A program made the translations under genes and the position numbers. A model generated the notes under the pieces. That model saw only the letters and a program-made list of their open reading frames with translations, had not been told where the DNA came from and did no database searches. Below, in pieces: positions 1 through 11,300 of a stretch of DNA of 64,000 nt. How positions within the stretch are numbered: position 1 is the stretch's first letter; every line of letters starts with the position of its first letter. Source of the stretch: Prinia subflava (taxonomy: Eukaryota > Chordata > Aves > Passeriformes > Cisticolidae); NCBI RefSeq assembly GCF_021018805.1, contig NC_086254.1, forward strand, positions 3,521,001 to 3,585,000, in the 5' to 3' direction.

Positions 1-34
1 GTAAACCACGATCTTCCACCACAAAGTCTTTCCT

Positions 35-115
35 GAAAGCTTTTCCTACATTTGGTTTTCATCTTTCAAAGCTCTTGAAAGCTTTTCCTGCATTTGTTTT
101 TCACCTTCCACATCA
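35..115. repeat. Imperfect 42-bp tandem duplication
   Basis: The segment beginning GAAAGCTTTTCCTACATTTG at 35 recurs from 77 with a few substitutions (GAAAGCTTTTCCTGCATTTG). Two copies only. Confidence 0.75.
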
Positions 116-169
116 CTACAGCATCAGCTGCCAACCAGGATCAAAAGTGGGTTGAATTCATAACATAAT

Positions 170-213
170 AAATGTATTATTATGAAGAATTCATTATTCA
201 TAATAATACATTT
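170..213. repeat. Perfect AT-rich inverted repeat (17-bp arms, 10-base loop)
   Basis: Bases 170-186 (AAATGTATTATTATGAA) are the exact reverse complement of 197-213, separated by GAATTCATTA. This would form a stable hairpin or cruciform. Its origin is unknown; it may be the end of a small DNA transposon. Confidence 0.85.
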
Positions 214-2307
214 CAAGGCTAAATTCACAGCCCCTCTATCAGAGGTCCAAAACCTTGATCTGTATCTTCAGGCCACCAGCACAAGGACTTCTTTGGTCAA
301 ATTGTTTCCAAGGATGCTGCCTGCTGTGCTCAACACCCAAGAGCCCTGGATTTGTTCAAACCATCCATGCTATTTGTACAATATCAGGGGATTTAGCCAG
401 AAACCCCAGGGCCAGGGACCCCAGAGCAGAGAATCTGTTCTTACCATTGTCATCCTGTTACTGCCTGCCAGGTCAAAATAAACACTCCCCTCTGAGTACC
501 TGGGAGAGCTGCTGGTGTAAGAGGAATAACAGGACCAGGGGAAAGCAGAAAATCCCACTGGACTTTGGTTTTGGCTACTCCAGCTCCAGAGAGGGATGCC
601 AAGGGCTGTGCTGGCAGCTGCTGCATGGCTTGTGATTTTACACACCTAATATCAAGAACAACCATTTCCCAGGAAATACACTGCAATATGAAGGAGTATT
701 CATGTTGGAAATTATGGAAATCTTATCCTCCTCATTTCCAATAAGGTTTTGGTTTGGGTTTTTTTCTCCAAGTTAATTACTTGCTTCTGGAAAGCTTAAC
801 TGTCTCCACAAGAAAGCAGGAAGGTGAGAATTAACTCTAGTGGGTCAATCATTCAGTCTGAGCAGTCAAATTAGGCAGACAAGATGTGAAAACTGGCCCC
901 AGCCAAGCCCTCTGCCTGTGCTGGGACTGATGCTGGACTCATGGAGGGCATGCCAGTTCCTGGATCAGGGGAAATCAAGCATTCCTAAATCATTTGTTGT
1001 TTTGTACAGACAAGCATGGAAGCAAGGTCAGGACCATAATGTCCTACTGAAAGCTTGGCCACGTCCTCATTGCGAAACAACTCCTTCCTAGCCCCAAGGA
1101 AAATTCAATCCAACACTGAGTCCCAAACTGAGAATGGGAGCCCTTACCCACACCAGTTAACCATCTTGCTAAGCATGGTGGCTTTAAAAAAAACAAAATA
1201 TCCAGATATCCCATCTGGCCAACCCTGGTCCCACTGCCATAATTACACAGCCAGGTTTAAACACTTGGAGCTCACAAAGGGACAATTCACTGCTCTCAAA
1301 GGGAATGATGCATGGATCAACCATCCTTCTCTTCTCTAAAGCACTGTGGGAAAGCTGTCAGCTCAGGGCTGAACAGAAATCTGATTTTGCACCCACACAA
1401 CAGGCAGAAACTGCACTTGCTGTGCTTCCACAAAGGTCTGCTGTCAGTGCACTGCTGATTTACACCCTGTCAAACATCTCCTTCAGCTTCTGGATGAAGA
1501 AGAGAGGTTTATGCCAACAAGATCGCAGCCACAGCAACATATCCATTTCCCAGTTTTCCCATTTTCCTGGGCTTTTATTGCTATGAGTGACAGTGAAGAA
1601 CAGGAGCAGGGCCCTTGACATTTCTGGCTGTTACTAACCTGACACTCTGGCTAAAGAGACAGAAAATTCCCTTGATTTATTTACATTTGGGGAGCAGAGC
1701 CTTGCTTTCACAGAAAGATTTTCTTTTCCTTTTTCCCCCCAGTGGGAAAAGCCTCCCACTCAAGGGCCAACACTTCATCCCAACATCACTTCCATTTGCA
1801 CAATGTTCACTGCAACAGCATCACTCTGAGCAACAGCCCTTGCCAGTGGCAGGGTGTCAATCCTGGTGTCAAACCCACCCCCATGGGCACTGAATTCCAC
1901 AGGAGGACACCTCAGGACACACAGCATTTTGGCTGGAATTAAACAGCATCCACTCAGGAGAATCCATGTGCCCATCAGCTGCTAAGAGCAGGACACAGCA
2001 GGGACAGGAACTGAACTGTCAATGCATTTCTGGAGTGGAAAAACACATGTTCCAACACATTCAGATACAGATTTTCACATGGCTTGGCAACTGAGAGTGA
2101 CAGATTAACTCCAGACAGCTCCAAGCGTGAACAGCCACTGGGCACCACACCAAGGAACAATCCTCACAGTTTACACCGTGGTGTTTGCAGATCCAAGGCA
2201 TCAATAAAGAATTGGTAGAGGGGTGCAAAACCTGGCAGAAGTTACTCAAAGTGAGGCCCCACATGCAACTTTGGACCCCACATTTTGGCAAGATCATAAG
2301 GAATTAC

Positions 2308-2368
2308 CTCCAGATCTCCCTTTGTAATGGATTCTTCCTCCACACGGAACTGCAGGTCCTCCACTTTC
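2308..2368 (-). CDS. CLIP2: CLIP2 exon 8: coiled coil, last exon in the window
   Basis: Acceptor CTTCCCCAG|G and donor CTGGAG|GTAATT bound 61 nt that, with two bases from exon 7, give 21 codons (431-451): [14 protein letters not shown] then ITKGDLE. This is one of the best-conserved stretches shared by CLIP1 and CLIP2, so the exon is secure although short. It ends in phase 0. The expected next residues of the rod are not encoded in bases 1-2307, so the following exon lies beyond the left edge. Confidence 0.94.
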
Positions 2369-5300
2369 CTGGGGAAGGAAAGGGACACAAAGAGCAATCA
2401 GGAACCCTCAGCTCAGCACCCTCTGGCTAAGCAGCCATTGCACATGAGACTTTTCACTCTTAATCAAGTTTCATGGATTACTGCAGCCATCAATGGAGAT
2501 GTCATCACCAACAAATAGAAAAGCTGCCCAAAAACTGCCCATAAGCTTTTTGTGTTCTAAACCCACCCAGCCAATACTAAAAAATCATGTCATGGCCTGC
2601 AGAATCAAAGTCTGAGGAGAGGGATACAGACCACCTCTGGCTACAAACAGCTCAGCAGAAACTGAGCAGCAAGACCCCGTGGGGCAGGACAGTTAAAAGC
2701 AGCTTTCCACACACAGACATGGCTTTTTTGCAAGGTACATCCCCTCAGACACACAGCTACTGTTCTCTGACACAGGATCCTGAAAACAAGCAAACCACAA
2801 CAAGGTTTCACTGGATTATTAAACCTTATTATCCTGCTGCTGAGCACTGGGCAATTCCTGTGCCAAATGCACAGGGTCCATACAAATTATTCCAAGGGAA
2901 TTGGATCCTCTGCCTCCTTGGCAGGGGGTGGGCAATGTTTCATGTTACCACAGCGTGGAAATTGTGAGCTGCCCTGGCAGACAGAAGAGCCTTCCCCACA
3001 GATTGTGCAGGCCAGTCATGCATAAAATGCACATAAAACCACACACACTAACACATAACAGACATGCTGAGGAAACTCTTCTCTTTTGGAAGAGAGAAGC
3101 AAGTAACAGTAGAAAATAATTCAATTTTCTGCTAGACTCATCCCTCTTTTTCTCTATATTCACTTAAAAAAAAAAAAGGCTGAGGATGATTAGCCAGCAG
3201 CCAGATGTAAGGACTATGATTCCATTACAGATAAAAATAGCTGTGAGTGTACACAATGAACTTCATAAACAAGCTTCCTTGTCTAAACCTCCTCTAATTA
3301 GAGGAGGGAGGCATCTGTTGATATTTAGAGGAAAACTCAGCTGTCTTGGGTTAAAGGGCCTCCTGGAGCTGGGAAAGGCAGCTGCCTACCAGGAGTATGG
3401 GGAGACTTTTGTATGAAAGATCATTTCATCCTCAGGAGGGGCATCAGTCAATTGAAACCAACACTGTTCTCAGTTATTTAATACACAGAAATGTTTTTCT
3501 ATTCCCACTGAAGAGCTTAATTATATACATGGAGTACCTGGACTGCAGGAATGACCTGCAGATCTTGACTCTTACCCAGAGAGGAATGTATGCACCATGA
3601 TACGTGCATGGCTGGGGCTGTGGGATGTGGGGACTGGTGAATCCCTCTGCAGTGAGGCTGTACTCCAGTCTGGCTTCCCTTCCTCACAAAGAGTGTCCTC
3701 AACATCAGCCCATCACAGATGGAGGGGAAGGAGGGGCCTTTAGCAAACCCAGGTTGCACAGGAGGGTCTGTGATGGCCCAGTGTGTCTGTTTATGAGCCA
3801 ATTTTAATTTCATTCTGTATCCTTAAGCCAAAACCACCTGAAGGCTTTATCACTGCCCACTCATGACTCCCTCACACCCATCCACTCCTGCTTTACCTCT
3901 TCTCCTCTTCCAGCTGGTTCAACAGCTCAATCTTCTCCTTCTGCATCCCATCCACCAAGGCTCGTGCTCGCTGGAGGTTTCCTTCTGCCTCTGTGACATA
4001 CTGGAGCAAAACACGAGCCCAAGACACAAAAGTTAGCCATGTCTGAAGTAGCACAAAGCTGTTTAAGAAAGAGTCAGAACCAGGGAGCAGTAAGTTTTGA
4101 TGACCTATTTCAGAGGATGCTGTGGTAAGAGCACATTTTCCAAACAGCTTAGGATGTACAAGACAACACAAACTGCTCTGTCTCCAGCAGCTGTAAGTGA
4201 TCCATGCTTCAGTGCCTCTCTGACCTGACCCTTCTGGAGAATCCAGCTCTGATTAGAGTTAAGAACTTGAAACCTGAAAAGTTCTGAAAATCTGCTCAGA
4301 GGTTACCAGTGCATTTCAGCCCTAGTCATGAAGCGAGAGAGATTTCAGACCTCTGTTAATTCATTTGTTACTGATAATTACTGGAAAACACAATATACAA
4401 GAAGAATGTCAGCTTGCAGTTGATTTTTATCAATTTCTCCTGCATTTCTGCCAGGCAGGTGTGACCCACCTCACAGAGATACAGTCCCACCCCTGCTCCC
4501 AGGTAGCTCACTCAGCTTTGTAAGCATGAGGAAAGAATTTAGGACAACAGCAGATGCTGAGGAACCACATACTGACAAACAGCACAAACACAACTCTCTT
4601 TAAGTATTTTAATACATAAAATATCCTCTGTACAAATGCTTGTGCAAAAAACAATCAAGCAAGCAAACAGCAACCTAATATGATCAGCCTGTTTTCCTTC
4701 CAGATTTCCTGCCTTTATTAATGTTATAAAAACATTCTCTCTGGTGGGGAAGCAGTGGCACATGAACTGAGCTGATGTTCTCAGCACCATAAAATCACTG
4801 CAATGCAGTCAGTGCCACAGCCAGCTTCAGTGGCTGAGGGGAACAAATCTGCCTTGCACTTGCATTTCAGCATTGAAATGTATTGATCCACCAGACACAA
4901 ACTATCTGCTGCCTCTTATCTGGCACAGCCCTGTTCCTGCTCCTGGCTCAGGGCAGAGACAGCACACGTGACACTGGCAGAGTGGAGAAAGAGCCTCAGC
5001 TTAGCTCACCACATAAAAGGCAGAAATTCAGAGCCCAAGTTTCACACACAGTGGTTATGACACTTTCAGGGGATATGAAATATTCAGATGTTTGAGATCC
5101 AGTGATAAACAGCCCTATCACCTCCTACCTGCTCGTGCTGGGCCTTCATGATGGCAATCTCCTTCTCCACCTCACAGATGTGGCTGGTGGCCTTGGCAAC
5201 CTCTGCCCTCTCCAGGTCCCTCTCTGCCAGCAGCTGCTCAATGTGCTGCTGCTTCTCCTTCAGGGCCTCCTGCAGAGCTGTGGTGCCAGAGATCTTCCTG

Positions 5301-8300
5301 GCATATCGAGAAGAGGTCTCTGTCAGCTGGGAAAAGAGTTAAAATGAGGTGGGGTAAAGCTGTGTACTTCCCAGTCTAGAACAGCTGAAGCCCCCTGTTA
5401 AATGTGGAATGCTGCTCACCTAATGATAATTTATTCAGCTCAACAGAGCTGCAGTTCCAGCTCTGGGCCCTACAGGAGTTGTTAAATCTGGGAAACATCT
5501 GGACAATGCTCACAAGCTCAATTGCTCTTCTGCACTGCAATGAGAGCAGCATTTCCCAAAGGACAGAACATGGGGTGGGAACTGGGTCAGGAGAAATTAT
5601 CATGCATGGTATCATCTGCCTCCTTAGATACATTTTATCGATGGCCTGCACTGCTGAAATCCCAAAAAGTCAGCTCAGCTGGGTAGACTGATCTCAAGTG
5701 CAGACCAGTATGGGGATGTTCAATCCACTCCCAGGAATGACACTGCACCCTTGTCCCCAGCCAAGAGCCGTGGCTGTTCTGCAGTGACACCACAGCAGAG
5801 CCAGAACTTTTAATAATATCACTGCCTGCTCTGCTTTCTCCCTGCTTGAGCACCTGCCAAAACCACAGGCGTGTGACCCAGGACACTGCCACCCTCCACA
5901 GCAGGACAGTCACAGTAGGAGCTCTGTACAGCTGGTCAGTGGAGCAGCATGACCATGTGAGACTGGAAACAGTGTCCTTTCTCTGCAGGGATCCCTTATA
6001 AACCTGCTTTCTCCAGGGATCCCTTATAAACCTGCTTTCTCCAGGGATCCCTTATAACCCTGCTTTCTGCAGGGATCCCTTATAACCCTGCTTTCTGCAG
6101 GTATCCCTTATAACCCTGCTTTCTGCAGGGATCCCTTATAACCCTGCTCTTGACAGCAGAACTGAGGTTCACCCCACTGCAAACTGCACTTCAGGCTCTT
6201 CAATGGTCACAACTGCTTGGTGTCCATTGCTTGGAGCCGTGTCCATGGAGGGAGACCATTGGTGAGGTGGGCAACAGCGTCCCACACTCCATCCCCTCAC
6301 CTCCTGAAGGGTGAAGGAGCAGAGAGAAGAAAACCCCAGCCCTGGCTGGAGCCCACGGGAGGCACTCACCAGCCCGCTGCGGCTGGGCCTGCCCCCGACG
6401 GAGGAGGCCACGGAGCTGACGGAGCTGATGGAGGAGCTGCTGGGGCTGTGGGTCAGCGCCGACACCCCCATGGCCATGCGCTTGCTCTTCTTGGCCTTGG
6501 CAGGGCTGGTGGACGGGAACCCGATGCGGATCACCTTGTGGATGGGAGCAAAGAGCCCGAACTTGGGTGGGCACTGGAAATACCTGGAACACAGGACAGG
6601 CACCAAGTGAGGAGGGGCAGAGCAGCCTTCTCACCCAAGCCTTGCAGAGTGGCACTGCCAAGCAGCACAAAACCCCAGCCCACAGCTCGTCTCTGGGTGC
6701 TTTGCTGTGGCATTGTTTGCTGTGTACGAGTAGCTGGATTATTCTCCTTTCCTACTAGTAGTACTGGCAATCTCCATGTCTGCATTTGTGGTGTTTTAGC
6801 AGGGAAACCTGAGGTCATTGCCAAGCATTAAGTGCTGTGCACTTTGATAAGGTGCCAGGGAAGACACAGCTGGCAGCCTGGAGAGGACATATCCCAGAAC
6901 ACAAACACAGCCACAGAATGAGCACTCCTTCCTTACCAACCAACCAACCTTGCCCTTGGGTGTGCTCTTCACCTGTGTGAGCTCTTCACCTGTGTGTGAG
7001 CTCTTCACCTGTGTGTGAGCTCTTCACCTGTGTGAGCTCTTCACCTGTGTGAGCTCTTCACCCGTGTGTGAGCTCTTCACCCGTGTGTGTGCTCTTTACT
7101 CGTGTGTGTGCTCTTCACCCGTGTGTGAGCTCTTCACTCGTGTGTGAGCTCTTCACCTGTGTGTGAGCTCTTCACCCATGTGTGAGCTCTTCACTCATGT
7201 GTGAGCTCTTCACCCGTGTGTGAGCTCTTCACCCGTGTGTGAGCTCTTCACCCGTGTGTGAGCTCTTCACTCGTGTGAGCTCTTCACCCGTGTGTGAGCT
7301 CTTCACCCGTGTGTGAGCTCTTCACCCGTGTGTGAGCTCTTCACCTGTGTGTGAGCTCTTCACCTGTGTGTGTGCTCTTCACCCGTGTGTGAGCTCTTCA
7401 CTGTGTGTGAGCTCTTCACTCGTGTGTGAGCTCTTCACTCGTGTGTGAGCTCTTCACTCGTGTGTGAGCTCTTCACCTGTGTGTGTGCTCTTCACCCGTG
7501 TGTGAGCTCTTCACTGTGTGTGAGCTCTTCACTCGTGTGTGAGCTCTTCACTCGTGTGTGAGCTCTTCACTCGTGTGTGAGCTCTTCACTCGTGTGTGAG
7601 CTCTTCACCCGTGTGTGAGCTCTTCACCTGTGTGTGAGCTCTTCACTCGTGTGAGCTCTTCACCCGTGTGTGAGCTCTTCACTCGTGTGTGAGCTCTTCA
7701 CTCGTGTGTGAGCTCTTCACCCGTGTGTGAGCTCTTCACCTGTGTGTGAGCTCTTCACTCGTGTGTGAGCTCTTCACTCGTGTGTGGGCTCTTCACTCGT
7801 GTGTGAGCTCTTCACTCGTGTGTGAGCTCTTCACCCGTGTGTGAGCTCTTCACCCGTGTGTGAGCTCTTCACTCGTGTGTGAGCTCTTCACCCGTGTGTG
7901 AGCTCTTCACCCGTGTGTGAGCTCTTCACCCGTGTGTGAGCTCTTCACTGTGTGTGAGCTCTTCACCCGTGTGTGAGCTCTTCACCCGTGTGTGAGCTCT
8001 TCACTCGTGTGTGAGCTCTTCACTGCTTTGTAGATAGTGATGGAGTAAAGTGTGTCTGCAGGGAGATGTCACAAGATGGACAAGGCTCTGCTCCATGGAG
8101 CTCAGCAATGAGACAAAAGGCCACAGGCAGGAAGTTCCAACTAAACATGAGGAAAAACTTGTGCAGTGAGCAAGCCTGAACAGGCTGCCCAGAGAAGGTG
8201 AGGAGTCTCCTCACTGGGGATACTCCAGAACCTTCTGGACACAATCCCATGCTGTGTGCTCTGGGATAACCCTTCCTGAGCAGGAAGGTTGGACTAGATG

Positions 8301-11300
8301 ACCAAATGTGTCCCTTCCAACCTGACTCACCCTGTGACTCTGTCAAATAAGAAGACCTGAATCACACAGTTCTGTATAAATGTTCCACAGGGTAAAAATC
8401 TTTCCTACCAAAACAGGAGAAAACGGCAGCTCAAACCTTTGAAGCTAAAAATACCATTACAGCAAACTCCAGTGTGTGCCACCTCCTTTGGGTGGCAGAG
8501 AAATGCTTCCTATGCAAACAAACTTGGAAAGATGAAAGCATGGAAAAGGGAGGATCAGATAATTCCAGTGCATGTTCTCTTCCACAACCGCAGTGAGACC
8601 AATGTTTCTGTCTCTCCAGAGCCCTCTTCCAGAAAAAAATGAGCCACAACTGAGTGTCAAACCCTGGAAACTGCTTCAGGGCCTTGGCTGACCAGCATAA
8701 ACCAAGGTTCATTTGCTGCTGGCCAGCTGCACTGCAGCAAGAAAAGCCAGATCACCTCCAGCATTGCCCCCCTAGTTTTAGGGAAGCAGCCAACACAAAA
8801 AACTCCTTTAAGAGCTTTCTCACAGGCTTCCCAGCAAGAATAGGACTAAATACTAGGTCATAAACCAATCTGTCTTATGTTAATATAAAAAACCGGATTC
8901 TAATGACTAAATTATACAAATTCAGTTTTACTAGCACAAGTTTTCTCTCTCTCCAGATGTGAGCAGCTGTTTCCCCAACTCCCTTTTATTTTTAAGTGCT
9001 GGCAGCCATACAGCTGTGTCACAGGCAGACCTCTGTGTGCTTGGGAGGCCAGGGAACAGCATGATCTCCAGTCAGATGAGAATAAAATTAATTTTTAAAC
9101 ATCAGCTCAGACTTATTTTTTTTCTATAACAAACTTTAAACAACCCCAAATCTCTCAGCCTCCTCGACTTCCTGCCAACACAGGCCCTTGGGTTTGAAAA
9201 GTCAGCCATGCCATAGGCTGACCTCCTGCAAACCTGTCAAAGCCCTGCTCATCATCATTTTACCAAATTTCAGAAGGCACAGGCAGGCCAACAGCCCCTT
9301 CCACAGCTCTGCCTGCTGTGAGCACAGACTGGCTGCACAATTCCAAATGTTAATTCCCTTAGAAGCCTCTGACAGCTCTTAGCAAGTTCAAACTTGCATC
9401 ACTATGCCTGCCCATTTTCTTTCAGTCCTGATTGAAAGTGGTTGCAATTAACTTTTATAATTCAGAAGAAGGAATTGGGTCCAAACCGCTTGGCAGAAAA
9501 GAAAACTACCTGAAAACCAAGAACTGCTCACTGAGTGTGGTGGAGCTCTGTACTCACATTACAGAGAGGAATCAGGGCAGAAAAGTGGTGGTGTGATGTC
9601 AATGCAAACTGCAGGTGGAAAACAGCACAGGAAATGTTGAAATAGTGGGAAAATCTTCAGTGTCCAAGGCTGACTAACAATGCAGAAGTAAAAGGTCTGG
9701 GCAGTTTAGTGAGCAAGGACTCCAAGTGGAGCAGAGAGAGAAGGGAGAACAGTAAAATAAGCAGCAGATGAGTACATGGAACTTGCTTGGCTTTGTGGAA
9801 TTGACACTAAACCAGGTGGCTCAGCAGGCTTCTGTGCAGACAGGAAAGCAGATGCAGCAAACCTCTCTGAAATCAGCTCCACCTGATGGACACAGGGGCT
9901 CCCCTCAGTGATTCCCTGTCCCCTGGGCCACTGCTGCTGATCCACAGCCTCCAGTGAAGAGCCACAGCTGGGAAAGCCCAGCCCTGGGGCCTTCCCTTGG
10001 TGCACATCCACACGTGAACCTGCAGGAAAATCAGGGACCCACCACAAATTTCAGCCAATTCACCACCAGCTCAGGTGGAGCTGCCTATGAGAGCAGAGGT
10101 GGACAACACCACCCAAGGCTCTACTTCTTCCACCAGCCTCAGTCCTGAGCTCCAGTTTTGGCTTCACTCTCCTTGGCAGCTGCAGCAGGCAGTGCTGGGC
10201 TTGTGGCCAGGCCAGGGATGCTCACTAGATGGCAACCACCACCAAAGCACAGACTGCAGAGCCTGCACAGCCTCTGCCAGGCTGATCCTGCCAGGACAGG
10301 ATCAGGACAGCCTCAGGAATTCCATGCTGCCCTGCAAACAGGGAGGACTGACTGAGGGGTGCCTACATGCACAAAGGGAACTGATTTTACCATGTTAGCT
10401 TCTCCAAACCACTGCTGTTGAAATGGGGACATGCTACAAGAAAATCAACAGGCTGGATGAAGGCTGCAAAGGACAGGCAGGGACAATGCTGCAGCCTTGC
10501 TCTAAACAGTGGGAAACAAGGGAGGAGCCTCTGCAGACAGGGCACACACCAGAACAGCTTCAGCCGAGGTGCAGCAGCTCCAGAAGACAGATGATTTCCA
10601 AAAGTTGGATTTTCAAAACACAGCAACAGAGGTACAAGGATGAGAGGCAGGCAGCACTACACTCACATCTGCCTTTCACACCTTCCACATTCATAGAGAC
10701 AATAAATAATTTCTGAGCACCCTGAAGATTGATCTTCCAGACAGTTTGAATTGTATGATAAAGAAAGCAGGGACTTGCATTCAGTCCATGATTTATTCTC
10801 TACCATCCTGGTTCTTTTATTTTGAGAACAGGCTGAAACTCGGCCATCTGCTGCCAATCATTTGCTGCTTTCTTGCCCTGACATTGAACAAGACAGCTTT
10901 TCTCTTTATTTAAATGAAAGCACATGGCTGCTGGACAAAACAAGGCTGACCCAACACAAGAAACCTTTATTACAGAACCTGAGATATAACAAGGCAGGAA
11001 CTCTCAGCTCCTCAGTTTCAAAGTTATAGGTTGGACTTGATGATATCAAAGGTCTTCTCCAACCTAGTCAATTCTGGGCAAGAAAAATGTCACCTCTAAA
11101 GCCAGACTGCCTTCAGAAGCTCCAAGAAACCAACAGTATTTCCCACTTAAGGAACTTGTGTAGGACAAAGACTCAGTTGCACCTGTATTTGAAGCAGGGT
11201 CAAAGAGCTGCTGTATAATTCAGATTTGAACACCACCAAGCTCAAGATCCAAGGCCTGGGTCATTCCATTAACTAAATTCCCCATGAACAGAAAGAGCTT

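Larger units (their letters stand above)
1..2307 (-). other. CLIP2 intron 8 (partial)
   Basis: Intronic sequence running off the left edge. It holds a 42-bp imperfect tandem duplication (35-115) and a perfect hairpin (170-213). No further CLIP2 exon or other gene is recognisable; open frames here are short and show no family resemblance. Confidence 0.8.

Noticed and set aside
6169..6606. Minus-strand frame covering exon 5 with extra residues at both ends
   Set aside because: Only 6583-6370 is exon; the extensions are intron read-through beyond clear AG and GT sites.
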